Of a stretch of DNA of 64,000 bases, positions 23,870 to 31,900 are shown in pieces. The notes below the pieces were generated by a model. It searched no databases, was not told where the DNA came from, and was given only the letters and a program-made list of their open reading frames with translations. Within the stretch, counting starts at the first letter, position 1; each line of letters starts with the position of its first letter. The translations under genes and the position numbers were made by a program. This DNA is from CADEDH01 sp041394285 (GTDB lineage Bacteria; Actinomycetota; Acidimicrobiia; Acidimicrobiales; SZUA-35), in contig JAWKIL010000019.1 in assembly GCA_041394285.1 (NCBI GenBank), forward strand, positions 1 to 64,000, in the 5' to 3' direction.

Positions 23870-24220
23870 CCACCGCAGCCCACCGGTCACCGGGCACGGC
23901 CCGATCTCGCCTGGCTGGGTTCGACATCACGTCGAGCCGAAGGGACCCCTTCGGCTCCTGGTAAGCGCCGCTGCTGCGGGTGGAGTCGGGGTCAAGGGCC
24001 GAAGAGGCGAAGAATCCGGGCCCCCAACCACCACCCCTACTGGATGGACCGCGGCCCGAGCTGTCGGCCCGGATTGTTTGCCGTGCCCTTGACGCCGGCG
24101 GAAGCCGTGGCACCCGCCACCGACTCCAAACGACCAAAGACCAAGAGGAAGGACGAGTGACGGATCAGGCCTGCACGCCCCTGGCCGGAGTAGCCGGTAC
24201 CTGATCCGCCCCTACATCTG
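23870..24220. other. Non-coding region with inverted repeats before rep, candidate origin or clt region
   Basis: No convincing gene. It holds a perfect 9-bp hairpin GCCGAAGGG-AC-CCCTTCGGC at 23936-23955 and a perfect 9-bp inverted repeat CGGATCAGG (24161-24169) / CCTGATCCG (24200-24208) with a 30-nt loop. A GTCAAGGGC / GCCCTTGAC pair lies around 23990 and 24085. Rolling-circle double-strand origins and transfer loci usually sit close to rep and contain such structures. The assignment is inference. Confidence 0.4.
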
Positions 24221-24604
24221 ATGAGTTCACTCTACGACTGGCCAGCAGGCCAGCTTCGCCATGCCCGGACCGAGCCAGTGGCGGCCTCCGTGGTCGCGCT
24301 GACCGGGACCGGGGCAACGTTCACCGGTGCGGCGATCGCCGTTGCCGACAGAGCCGTGCCCGGCCTGCTGGTGGCCGTCGCGGGGATGGCCGTGGCTGTG
24401 GCCGGTTTCGAGCTGGTCGGCCGCTGCGTCGACCGGGTTCACCCCTACGAACCCGAAGCAGGCTGCGCTGGCCGGGTTCCCCTCGGCGGGCGGCGGCCGG
24501 CGGGACGGAGTCCCGCCGAGCCGACGATCCGCACGGAGGTAGGGCGACTCTCAATCTCCCCTTTACCGACCGGTCCCGTGCCTTGTCGGAGGCGGTGCGG
24601 GTGA
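24221..24604 (+). CDS. Small membrane protein upstream of rep
   Basis: 127 residues from ATG 24221. Two hydrophobic segments (about 20-40 and 47-66: VALTGTGATFTGAAIAVAD and GLLVAVAGMAVAVAGFELVG) are followed by a basic, Pro/Arg-rich tail of about 50 residues. Its stop overlaps the GTG start of the Rep gene (GTGA), so rep is translationally coupled to it. Similar small membrane proteins precede rep genes in AICEs. No function can be named. Confidence 0.55.
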   Translation: MSSLYDWPAGQLRHARTEPVAASVVALTGTGATFTGAAIAVADRAVPGLLVAVAGMAVAVAGFELVGRCVDRVHPYEPEAGCAGRVPLGGRRPAGRSPAEPTIRTEVGRLSISPLPTGPVPCRRRCG

Positions 24605-26034
24605 ACGGGCTTGATCTAAAGCCAGAAGTTGCCGCAGGGGTTTTGAAGGCGGTGTGTGTGCCGCTGCCGGCGGCGGTGGAAGCGTGGCCAGAACTCGGCG
24701 ATGGCACCCGCCTCGGGTACCGGTCTGCTGAGGCGTGCCAGGCGGCGGCGTCGTGGTGGCCAGCGCTGGAGGTCGAGCGACGGCCGGTGGAGGGCCCCGG
24801 GTCGACGGAGTACCGGCTGGGGTCGGTGCATGCGCTGCGGCCCGGGTACCGGGCCAACCCGGAAGCGGAAGACCGGGTGCAGATGGGGCCGAGGTGGCAG
24901 CGCTACGGCCGCCAGTGGCTCGATACCGACACTGGCGAGTTGGTGGATCAGTTGTTGGACCGGGTCCTGCCGGCGTCGGCTGATCCGATCATCCGGACCC
25001 TGCAGATCTCGCCCGGCAAGGTGAGCTTGCGGGCGTTCTGCTTGCCGAATCAGGGGGCGGCCGATCCGCTTCCGGCAGCGATCCTCGACGCCTTCGACCG
25101 GGCCGATGACAGCCCCGAGCAACTGGAGCTCCCTATGGACGACCTCGACGGTCAGGGCGTGATTAGGGAGTTCTCTTCTCGGTCGCGGCGTCGCTTACGG
25201 GAAGCGGTGGCGGAGATCGACTGGGCCGACGCCGTGCGTTCGGTGAGTGAGGCGACAGGGCAGCCGGCCCGGCTGATGTTCGTGATGCTTTCCTACCCGG
25301 GCGACTGGCGGCGTTGGGCCCCCGATCCTGACGAGTGCGTGGGACATCTCGAAGCTCTGTACAAGCGGCTGGCTCGGAAGCTGTCCCGCCGGCTCGGGGT
25401 GACGGTGCGGGTGCCGTGCGTCTGGAAAAGGGAGTTCCAACGCCGGGGCGCCCCCCACTTCCATCTCGTGCTGGTCGTGCCCCACGTACTCGACGGCGAA
25501 CCTCTGCGGAACTGGTTGTCTCGGGAGTGGTACGACGTGGTTGGCTCAGGCGACGAGCGCCACCTCCGGGCCGGGATCCGGGTCGACGCCGTGCGAGGAT
25601 TCGAGGCCTCCGATCCGGCCCGGATCGCCTCGTACCTGGCCGGCTATCTCGGCCCCGACGAGCGGCTGGGCGACAAGGAGGTGCAGCATCAGGTGCCGGA
25701 GGGGTGGGCCACCGCGTCGGGTTCGGTTGGGCGGTGGTGGTCGGTGCGGGGTGTCTCCCGGGTTCGGGTCGAGGTCCGTATCACCCGCCGGCAGATGATC
25801 GAGGTCCAGCGCCTGTTGCGGGCGTTGTACCGTTCGGAGGTCCGTGTGCGGGCGATGGCGTCCGGTCGGACGGTGACCCGGCGCCAGCTGGGGGCCCGGT
25901 GGTTGACCGGTGCCGAGACCGGGGGATCGCTGATCGTGGGCGATGGGCCATCGGTGACGGTTGCTCTGGCCCGAGCGTTGGCGCTCGATGAGGCTCCGGC
26001 TTGGCCCAAGGGCGTGCCGAGGGGGCTGCCGTGA
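24601..26034 (+). CDS. Rolling-circle replication initiator (HUH endonuclease)
   Basis: 477 residues from GTG 24601, with GGAGG 8 nt upstream; the longer TTG frame is less likely. The conserved block EFSSRSRRRLREAVAEIDW is typical of actinobacterial replication initiators. Motif 1 is LMFVMLSYP, the metal-binding HUH motif is GAPHFHLVLVVP (His286, His288), and Tyr345 or Tyr349 in ASYLAGYLG is the probable nucleophile. It would nick the element's origin after excision, allowing replication before transfer. It shares the operon with the upstream transfer genes. No helicase domain is evident. Confidence 0.85.
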   Translation: MNGLDLKPEVAAGVLKAVCVPLPAAVEAWPELGDGTRLGYRSAEACQAAASWWPALEVERRPVEGPGSTEYRLGSVHALRPGYRANPEAEDRVQMGPRWQRYGRQWLDTDTGELVDQLLDRVLPASADPIIRTLQISPGKVSLRAFCLPNQGAADPLPAAILDAFDRADDSPEQLELPMDDLDGQGVIREFSSRSRRRLREAVAEIDWADAVRSVSEATGQPARLMFVMLSYPGDWRRWAPDPDECVGHLEALYKRLARKLSRRLGVTVRVPCVWKREFQRRGAPHFHLVLVVPHVLDGEPLRNWLSREWYDVVGSGDERHLRAGIRVDAVRGFEASDPARIASYLAGYLGPDERLGDKEVQHQVPEGWATASGSVGRWWSVRGVSRVRVEVRITRRQMIEVQRLLRALYRSEVRVRAMASGRTVTRRQLGARWLTGAETGGSLIVGDGPSVTVALARALALDEAPAWPKGVPRGLP

Positions 26035-26168
26035 CGGGCCGTGTGGCCCCGGCAGACATGACCAACCCTGGTCAGGGACGGGCCGCTCGTTGGGGCTTGC
26101 GGACCTCGCGTGGTCGGGTCGTGAGGTTGGGGTGGGGCGCGTTGCGGCCGGTCCCTGGACCAAAAGGA

Positions 26169-26438
26169 TCAGAAGTTGGAGGGGGAGGTGTAGCTGACGA
26201 TGCCTCGGGCGCAGTCGAGGGTTTGGCCGGTGGCGGTGTTGCCGGCGCCGCCGTCGTAGTCGGTGATACCGGAGCCGGGGCCGAGGGGGCAGGCGTTGAA
26301 GTACTCGGTCGGGGTGAGGGTGTAGACGCTGACTCGGGGGTATCGCTGGGCGCTGGCGGGTTGGACGGCGAGCAGAAGCCCGACGGTGCCGGCGCTGGCG
26401 GGGATGAGGACGCGGCGAATGAGGCGGTTGCGGGTCAT
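26169..26438 (-). CDS. Small secreted protein, 89 residues
   Basis: The start at 26438 has a GAGGAG site 8-10 nt upstream. A Sec signal peptide is clear: a basic MTRNRLIRR, the hydrophobic LIPASAGTVGLLLAV, and an ASA cleavage site near residue 30. The mature part of about 59 residues contains two Cys (FNACPLGPG, TLDCARGIV) likely to form a disulfide, and several Tyr. I do not recognise a family. Another small protein with a hydrophobic segment lies just upstream on the same strand. Confidence 0.6.
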   Translation of the reverse strand: MTRNRLIRRVLIPASAGTVGLLLAVQPASAQRYPRVSVYTLTPTEYFNACPLGPGSGITDYDGGAGNTATGQTLDCARGIVSYTSPSNF

Positions 26439-26594
26439 GATGGTGGACTCCTCGTTGAGGTGAGGCCACGGGCTACTCCCGCTGGTGGGGGGTGACGGGC
26501 TCGCGTGGCTCACGGCGGGTTCGCCGCTGGCCGGCGAGCCGGATCACCTCGGTGGCGGTGGGTGCGCCGAGGTGCCGGGACGTTCTCGCGTCGG

Positions 26595-26747
26595 CTAGGA
26601 GCCGAGGCTGGCGAGTTGGCTGATCCTGAGGCCCCATTTCACGGGGGCGCCCATGGCGAGGATCACGCCGCTGAGGGTGATAGCGGTGGTGGTGGCCCGG
26701 ACCAGTGCTCGGGTGTGCCGGGGGGCTTGCTGCTTGTCGGTCACCAT
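26595..26747 (-). CDS. Tiny membrane or secreted peptide, 50 residues
   Basis: MVTDKQQAPRHTRALVRATT is followed by a single hydrophobic stretch (TAITLSGVILAMGAPV) and a short tail ending LASLGS. It may be a single-pass membrane peptide or a secreted peptide. It lies upstream of, and on the same strand as, the secreted protein ending at 26169. The coding assignment rests on the frame and its hydrophobic pattern only. Confidence 0.4.
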   Translation of the reverse strand: MVTDKQQAPRHTRALVRATTTAITLSGVILAMGAPVKWGLRISQLASLGS

Positions 26748-26894
26748 TTGCGAACTCTGCCTTTCGAGATGGACTTGAGTGGGTGCCGCATCTGGCCTCC
26801 GTGCTGATGCTCAATGGATGGTGAAGGAGCCATCGGCAGTCGACGGGCCGCGTCCGTATGGGCCGGGCGGACTATTTTGACGCCTCCTGCTCAG

Positions 26895-26926
26895 GTTGGT
26901 CAGTTGGTCAGTTGGTCAGTTGGTCA
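26895..26926. repeat. Four tandem octamers GTTGGTCA (TGACCAAC on the other strand)
   Basis: Four perfect contiguous copies. They span the stop codon of the HD-GYP gene, which is the TGA of one repeat unit. Read on the minus strand as GACCAACT, the unit resembles the 8-bp recognition repeats (such as GACCCGGA) bound by TraB translocases at clt loci; that role is a hypothesis. Confidence 0.8.
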
Positions 26927-28619
26927 GCTCGATCGTGAGGGTGGCCTGGGCGCATCGGGCGGCGGTGTCGCAGATCCTGTAAGTGATCTGGATGGTGCCG
27001 GTGTAGCCCGGGTCGGCCTGGTAGCGGATCTTGTGGTTGGAGCCGATGGTGGCGGTGCCGTGGGCCGGTTGGGTGATGACGGTGAGGGTGGTGGGATCGA
27101 GTGAGGCGTCGCCTGCCTGGTCATTGGTCAGCACGTCGTGCTGCTTTTGCTGACCCTGTTTCTGGGAGCCGCTGTCGTTGTTGGCGGTGGGTCCGGCGGT
27201 GCCGGTGGGCGTGCTGGTTGAGCTTGCGGGGGCGGTGACCGTGCTGGGGGAGGCGGTGGTCGGGGGCGGTGCTGTGGTTCGGGTGGATTGCCCGACGGTG
27301 GTGGTGGTGACGGCGGCGGTCGTGGGAGTGGGGTCGGGCGATGGGCTGGTCGTCGGGGCAAGGGTGGTGATGGTGGCGGAGGTCGATGGCCCGGCCGTGG
27401 CTACGGGGGACGGGGCCGGGATCTTGTTGGCGTGCTGCGTTGGGGTGGTGTCGGCGTTGTCGGTCGTGGTGATGACGGTCGAGCTGGTGGCGGCGGGGGC
27501 GGTGTAGGCGATGTCGTGGGGTGGGGGGGCGAGGTTGGCGAGGGGGGCGGTGGCGGCAACTGCGGCGACGGCGAGGGTGGCCGGGGTGGTGGCGATGGTC
27601 TGGAGGATCGAGGGGAGGCGGGGAAGCTCGGGGAGCCAGCTGAGCCAGCCGGTGAAGCGGCGGTTGCGTTGGATGGAGGCTTCGAGGAACGCTCGGACGA
27701 TCCGGGGGTCGAACTGGGTGCCGGCGCAGTCGACCAGTTCCTTGCGGGCGGCGGCGGTTGTCATGGGTGCTTTGTAGGAGCGGCGGGAGGTGATGACGTC
27801 GTAGGCGTCGGCGACGGCGACGATGCGCCCGGCGAGGGAGATGTCGGTGCCGGCGAGCCCGTTGGGGTAGCCCCGGCCGTCCCATCGTTCGTGGTGCTCT
27901 GCTGGGGCTCGTGACCAGTCGCCGAGCCATCCGGCGAGGGGTTCGATCAGTTTGGCCCCTTCGGCGGGATGGGTGGCGAGGACCGCCCACTCGTCGTCGG
28001 TGGGCCGGCCGGCCTTGTTGAGGATGGTGGCGGGGACGGCGAGCTTGCCGATGTCGTGGAGTAGGGCGCTCCATGCGAGGAGTTGGCGGTCATGGTCGTC
28101 GAGGGCGAGCTGGGTGGCGATGAGGTCGGCATAGGCCCGGACCCGTTCGGTGTGGCCCCGGGTCAGGCGTTCGTGGCGCCCCAGGACCGTGACCAGTTGC
28201 AGGGCGGTCTCGGCCGCATGCTGGGCGTCGTGGCCGAGCCCGTGGCGGTCGGGGTCGGCGAGCTGGGCCTGGAGACGGTGGACGGTCCCGCTGCGGAGGG
28301 CGAGCTTGTACCGGGATGGCGCCTGGTCGGGGAAGGTGAGCGTCATGCCCAGCAGGGTGGCCAGGGGCAGGAACCTGCGAGTCACCCGTTCGGTGACCGT
28401 TGCCGCCACCGTCGACACAGCGATGGCGTGAATGACCCAGGCGATGATGGCAAGGCCCCCAGGGGCCGGATAGAGGAAGGCAGAGGAGAGCCGAACGGCA
28501 CCCCAGCCGGCGGCGATGGGCGCGATGAAAGCCATAGCTCGCACCGCGCGAGCAGCCATGGGAGAGGCGGCCCAGCTGAGGTCGGCTGGGTCGGACGCCC
28601 CAGTAGTGGGACCTGCCAT
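26916..28619 (-). CDS. HD-GYP domain protein with extracellular Ser/Thr-rich stalk and Ig-like domain
   Basis: 567 residues. The amino part has membrane segments (about 28-48 and 53-75). A HD-GYP domain follows (about 135-315) with HDIGK (His188, Asp189) and HHERWDGRGYPNGL (242-255), both signatures intact; such domains usually hydrolyse cyclic di-GMP. Another membrane segment at about 343-363 is followed by a Thr/Ser/Pro stalk (about 365-485) and a terminal Ig/cadherin-like domain (DPTTLTVITQPAHGTATI, then IRYQADPGYTGTIQITY). The topology puts the enzyme inside and the Ig-like domain outside. This combination is unusual. The gene ends inside a tandem octamer array. Confidence 0.82.
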   Translation of the reverse strand: MAGPTTGASDPADLSWAASPMAARAVRAMAFIAPIAAGWGAVRLSSAFLYPAPGGLAIIAWVIHAIAVSTVAATVTERVTRRFLPLATLLGMTLTFPDQAPSRYKLALRSGTVHRLQAQLADPDRHGLGHDAQHAAETALQLVTVLGRHERLTRGHTERVRAYADLIATQLALDDHDRQLLAWSALLHDIGKLAVPATILNKAGRPTDDEWAVLATHPAEGAKLIEPLAGWLGDWSRAPAEHHERWDGRGYPNGLAGTDISLAGRIVAVADAYDVITSRRSYKAPMTTAAARKELVDCAGTQFDPRIVRAFLEASIQRNRRFTGWLSWLPELPRLPSILQTIATTPATLAVAAVAATAPLANLAPPPHDIAYTAPAATSSTVITTTDNADTTPTQHANKIPAPSPVATAGPSTSATITTLAPTTSPSPDPTPTTAAVTTTTVGQSTRTTAPPPTTASPSTVTAPASSTSTPTGTAGPTANNDSGSQKQGQQKQHDVLTNDQAGDASLDPTTLTVITQPAHGTATIGSNHKIRYQADPGYTGTIQITYRICDTAARCAQATLTIELTN

Positions 28620-28806
28620 TAACCCGTGGATCGGTCAATGACTGGTGCCGCCTTAGAATCGGTCACAGCTTTGACGTGATTCGCCAGGCCGGGTGCGACG
28701 TCCCAGCTCACGCCGAGCCGGCCTCCGCCGAGCAGGCACGAACTATCTGGCGGGCAGCCCGGGGTTGGAATTCGTTGGGGTCGGAGGGAATCGGAGGAAC
28801 TTGTTG

Positions 28807-29806
28807 AGGCGCTTAAGAGCCTCAGCGGGTAGGTCGGCTGGTCGGGCTCCATCGGTTGCGCCAGTCGATGAGTTTGGCGGTGATGAGGCAGGTGATGGCG
28901 AGGGCGAGTTGGGCGAGGCGGTGGCTGGTCTTGCGGTCGGTGCTGCGGCGGAGTTGGCCGTAGTTCGATAGCCAGGAGTTGGTCCGTTCGACGGGCCACC
29001 GCAGCCCGAGCGGGACCCGGGTCTTGGTCTTGGCCGTGCCGGCGGTGCGAGTCTTGGCGCAGACCAGGTCGTCGATCCCGTAGCGGGCGACGACGGAACG
29101 GGTCACGCCGTTGTCGTAGCCCCGGTCGAGGTGCAGGGTCTCGATGTCAACGACCAGGCCCCGGTCGGCGGCGGCGTGGAGAGTTGGTTCGAACAGCACC
29201 ATGTCGTGACGGTTGGCGCCGTCGGCTGTCCAGCCCACCGGGATGCCCCACCGGTCGGTCAACAGGGACCACTTCCAGCCGAGTTTGCCCCGGTCAGTGG
29301 GGTTTCGGCCGGTGCCTTCACCCCCGCAGGGGGCCTTGTGCTGGGAGCCGTCCACGGCGGTCTCGGACAGGTCGAGGGTGATGATCCGGTCATAGGCGGC
29401 CAAGGCGTGATCGGCCAGGGCGTCGAACACCCCGGCGGTGATCCACTCATCGCGTCGGGCCCGCAGGGTGGTGTCCGACACCCGGTGGCCGATGAGGCGT
29501 TCGGCGTCCTGCCACGAGCAGCCCAGGGCGAGACGGATGAGGATCCCTTCGAAGCAGACCCGGTCCGGTAGCCGGGGGTTGTGGCAACCAAGGGGATGGC
29601 TGTCAGCCGGAACGGGGAGCATCGGCTCGATCGCTGTCCACACAGCGTCTACCACTTCAGGGTCCAGAGCGCGCATGATGGCAGAGGCCTCCATCAGTTG
29701 ACGGGGTTGGGTCGCACTCGGCATCAAAACCGAGCCGACACCGCAACTGGTGGATGGCCACCCGCAACAACGCGGGCGCCCCTACCCGCGCGACCTCTAA
29801 GCCGCG
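28807..29806 (-). mobile_element. IS5-family insertion sequence
   Basis: A single transposase gene is flanked by imperfect inverted repeats: on the left GCTTAAGAG (28811-28819) and GCGGGTAGG (28825-28833); on the right, inverted, CCTACCCGC (29781-29789) and CTCTAAGCC (29795-29803). The left repeat overlaps the transposase stop. The exact tips and target duplication are not certain. It sits between the HD-GYP and GyrI-like genes of the large element. Confidence 0.75.
28822..29727 (-). CDS. IS5-family DDE transposase
   Basis: 301 residues. The amino DUF4096-like region (PEVVDAVWTAIEPMLP, then FEGILIRLALGCSWQDAERL) is followed by the DDE core: TAVDGSQHKAPCGGEGTG (first Asp), LHLDRGYDNGVTRSVV (second Asp), and RWPVERTNSWLSNYG (Glu). 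The frame is intact and the length is normal for single-ORF IS5 transposases. A start at the internal Met of MRALDPEVVDAVW is possible. Confidence 0.9.
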   Translation of the reverse strand: MMPSATQPRQLMEASAIMRALDPEVVDAVWTAIEPMLPVPADSHPLGCHNPRLPDRVCFEGILIRLALGCSWQDAERLIGHRVSDTTLRARRDEWITAGVFDALADHALAAYDRIITLDLSETAVDGSQHKAPCGGEGTGRNPTDRGKLGWKWSLLTDRWGIPVGWTADGANRHDMVLFEPTLHAAADRGLVVDIETLHLDRGYDNGVTRSVVARYGIDDLVCAKTRTAGTAKTKTRVPLGLRWPVERTNSWLSNYGQLRRSTDRKTSHRLAQLALAITCLITAKLIDWRNRWSPTSRPTR

Positions 29807-30425
29807 CGACGCGCTAGTGTGACCAGTGTCACCTTTTCATCGTCGAGTGTCTTTCGCTCGGGTCATGTTGGAGGGGGACGGTGCCGGGGGGCAGGGGCAT
29901 GACGGGGCTCCCTCCCGTTGAGCCCCCTGCTCCCCTCGCTGAGCTGGAACGCGGTCAGAAGGCTCGGATAGTTCGGGACTGCAGAAGCTTGGTTGGCACC
30001 GCCAGGGTGCCTCACGGCATGAGGACATCGTCGCTGAGTGGTGTGGCAGTGGTCCAGGCGTCGGCCGAGCGGGGCGTGCTGTGAGCTTGTGAGGGTCGTG
30101 TGTAGACTTGGCGGCTGAGCCCTTCGCCCAGGGCGACGGCCCGATCGTCTGCTAACGCTTCGCACCCGGGTGGACGATCGGTAGCAGGACGGCAGAGACT
30201 TGCTCCCCACCTGAGACTCTGCCGTCCTGCGTCTGGGGCCTACTCGTGGCGCCTGGCGCTTTGCCGGACCGTCGATGGCCCGCTGGCAGCGGGAGAGGTC
30301 GGCGCATGGCAAGTTGCGCTTGAGTTGGTGTGTCGCATCTGGGTAGCGTGAAGCGCCGCCAGAATGTCGACAAGCGCGCGAGGGGAAATGTCGGCACGTT
30401 CGGGCTCCTGCGAAAGGAAGTCTCT
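29807..30425. other. Long intergenic region with two strong adjacent hairpins
   Basis: No convincing gene; a frame at 29881-30084 (ELERGQKARIVRDCRSL) lacks support. Two perfect inverted repeats follow each other: CCGATCGTC (30141-30149) / GACGATCGG (30173-30181), and a 14-bp stem GCAGGACGGCAGAG (30184-30197) / CTCTGCCGTCCTGC (30217-30230). They are preceded by a smaller GCCC/GGGC hairpin. They could be a structured leader RNA, terminators or a single-strand origin. The 30426 gene starts about 195 bp downstream. Confidence 0.5.
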
Positions 30426-31070
30426 GTGCATCGATTCGTCTCGCGCCGCCGTCGACCCTCCAGGCTCGACGACTATTCAGAATCTGAAACGGCCCATATT
30501 GTTCATCGCCCGGCCAGGGTCTACGTTCTCGCCGACGCCCCGATCGAGACGTACGTCGAGCAATTCGAACGGTTCTGTGAAATAGCTCGTGTCATCTGTC
30601 GCCTGGCGGGAGTTGAGGACAGTTACGAGTCGGCCCCGGTCGAAGGATTTTGGCACAGTCCGAGCCACTCGACGTTCGATCCGAACCTCAAAGGTGAATG
30701 GCAATGCACCTTGGGTGTGTGCATCTCCAGGGTGATGGGCGAAAGCCTGCCGGCGGCCACCTTGCGAGACGCCAACGTGCTGTCTCTGCAGGCCAGCGAG
30801 TTGATCCGCTCCATCGTTGGCGGGCCGGCGGTCCAAGCGCTGCACCAGGGCCCGTACGAGAATGTCGGCGACACCATTACCAAAATCGGTCGGTTCGCCA
30901 ACGCCAACCGGTACGAGCCAGTCGGACCTCATCATGAGATCTATCTCACTGACCCGCGCGTGACTAAGCCGAGCTATCTCCGGACGATTGTGCGGCAATC
31001 CTGTGCTCGAGAGGAGCAATGGACCATACGTCCTCCTTCCGTACTCGAACCAATGGAGTCAGATGGCTGA
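30426..31070 (+). CDS. GyrI-like (effector-binding) domain protein
   Basis: 214 residues from GTG 30426, chosen for its AAAGGAAG site; the frame is open back to 30330. A GyrI-like half-repeat is clear near the end: ALHQGPYENVGDTITKIGRF, followed by PVGPHHEIYLTDPRVTKPSY, the signature of stand-alone effector-binding or GyrI-like proteins. The earlier half (YVLADAPIETYVEQF) may be a divergent partner repeat. Such domains bind small hydrophobic or drug-like ligands, and some hydrolyse cyclopropanoid toxins. No HTH is attached, so it is not itself a regulator. There is no signal peptide. Confidence 0.6.
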   Translation: MHRFVSRRRRPSRLDDYSESETAHIVHRPARVYVLADAPIETYVEQFERFCEIARVICRLAGVEDSYESAPVEGFWHSPSHSTFDPNLKGEWQCTLGVCISRVMGESLPAATLRDANVLSLQASELIRSIVGGPAVQALHQGPYENVGDTITKIGRFANANRYEPVGPHHEIYLTDPRVTKPSYLRTIVRQSCAREEQWTIRPPSVLEPMESDG

Positions 31071-31336
31071 GGCCCTCTTGTGCCCCAACTAGGCCATTTA
31101 GTGCGCAGATATACGCCTAGCGCTTCATGTCATCCTTTTCCGGCGATGGCGGGTTGGTACTACCTGACGTTCTCGCTTATTGGACCATGGTCGTAGGACC
31201 ATAAACTCGTCAACGTTTGTATCTGCAGCCGCCCCTTCGCAGCACTGTTGGGGCAGTTCGCTCGTACGCCGCAGGTCGGGGAGGCCCCGGACAGCGGCGA
31301 GCGATCACCAGATCACAACGAGAAGGCAGGTACATC

Positions 31337-31765
31337 ATGCGCAATCTGACCAAGACCAGGAAGATCCGCGTCGCCATCGCCGGCGCCGCCGTGTCACTGA
31401 GCATCGCCGGGGCAGGCCTCGCCGGGCCGCTGACCGCCGCCGCACCCCTGGTCGGCCACGGCCGCCACGGTGCCGATGATCCCGCTGGCGATGATCGTGG
31501 TGTTGATCCGGCTGGTCATGGCAAGCACGGTGCCGATGATCCCGCTGGTGACGATCGTGGTGTTGATCCGGCTGGTCATGGCAAGCACGGTGCCGATGAT
31601 CCCGCTGGTGATGACCGTGGTGTCGACCCCGCCGGTCACGGCAAGCACGGTGCCGATGATCCCGCTGGTGACGATCGTGGTGTCGACCCGGCTGGTCACG
31701 GCAAGCATGGCGCCGATGATCCCGCTGGTGATGACCGGGGCGTCGATCCCGCTGGTCACGCCTAG
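31337..31765 (+). CDS. Secreted protein with 20-residue Asp/Gly/His repeats
   Basis: 142 residues. A Sec signal peptide (MRNLTKTRKIRVAIAGAAVS, hydrophobic SLSIAGAGLAG, then TAAA) is followed by about five near-identical copies of HGKHGADDPAGDDRGVDPAG. The repeats are acidic with regularly spaced His, which suggests calcium or transition-metal binding or a flexible spacer; this is inference. The coding DNA is a 60-bp tandem repeat, so copy number may vary. A protease gene of the S41 type begins 135 bp downstream in the same orientation. No anchoring motif is seen. Confidence 0.7.
   Translation: MRNLTKTRKIRVAIAGAAVSLSIAGAGLAGPLTAAAPLVGHGRHGADDPAGDDRGVDPAGHGKHGADDPAGDDRGVDPAGHGKHGADDPAGDDRGVDPAGHGKHGADDPAGDDRGVDPAGHGKHGADDPAGDDRGVDPAGHA
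31457..31762 (+). repeat. Five tandem 60-bp repeats inside the secreted protein gene
   Basis: Successive 60-base units from 31457 differ by only a few third-position bases (for example GGTGACGATCGTGG versus GGTGATGACCGTGG). The period equals 20 codons, so unit gain or loss keeps the frame. Confidence 0.9.
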
Positions 31766-31900
31766 AGCAGCTCTCGGCATGCCGCCCGAGGCACAACTCT
31801 GGCGGATGTCGAAGGTGTGTCCGTGCCGGCCGCCCGCACCCGCCGGCACGGGCACGCCAATCCGCAACGACGACCGATGACCATCGCCGGAGGTGACGCC

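Noticed and set aside
29881..30084. Small gene of 67 codons
   Set aside because: The amino end is Pro-rich noise and there is no homology-like motif beyond a short helix; not supportable.
31457..31762. A CRISPR-like array
   Set aside because: The 60-bp units are contiguous without spacers, keep one reading frame and lie inside a signal-peptide protein.
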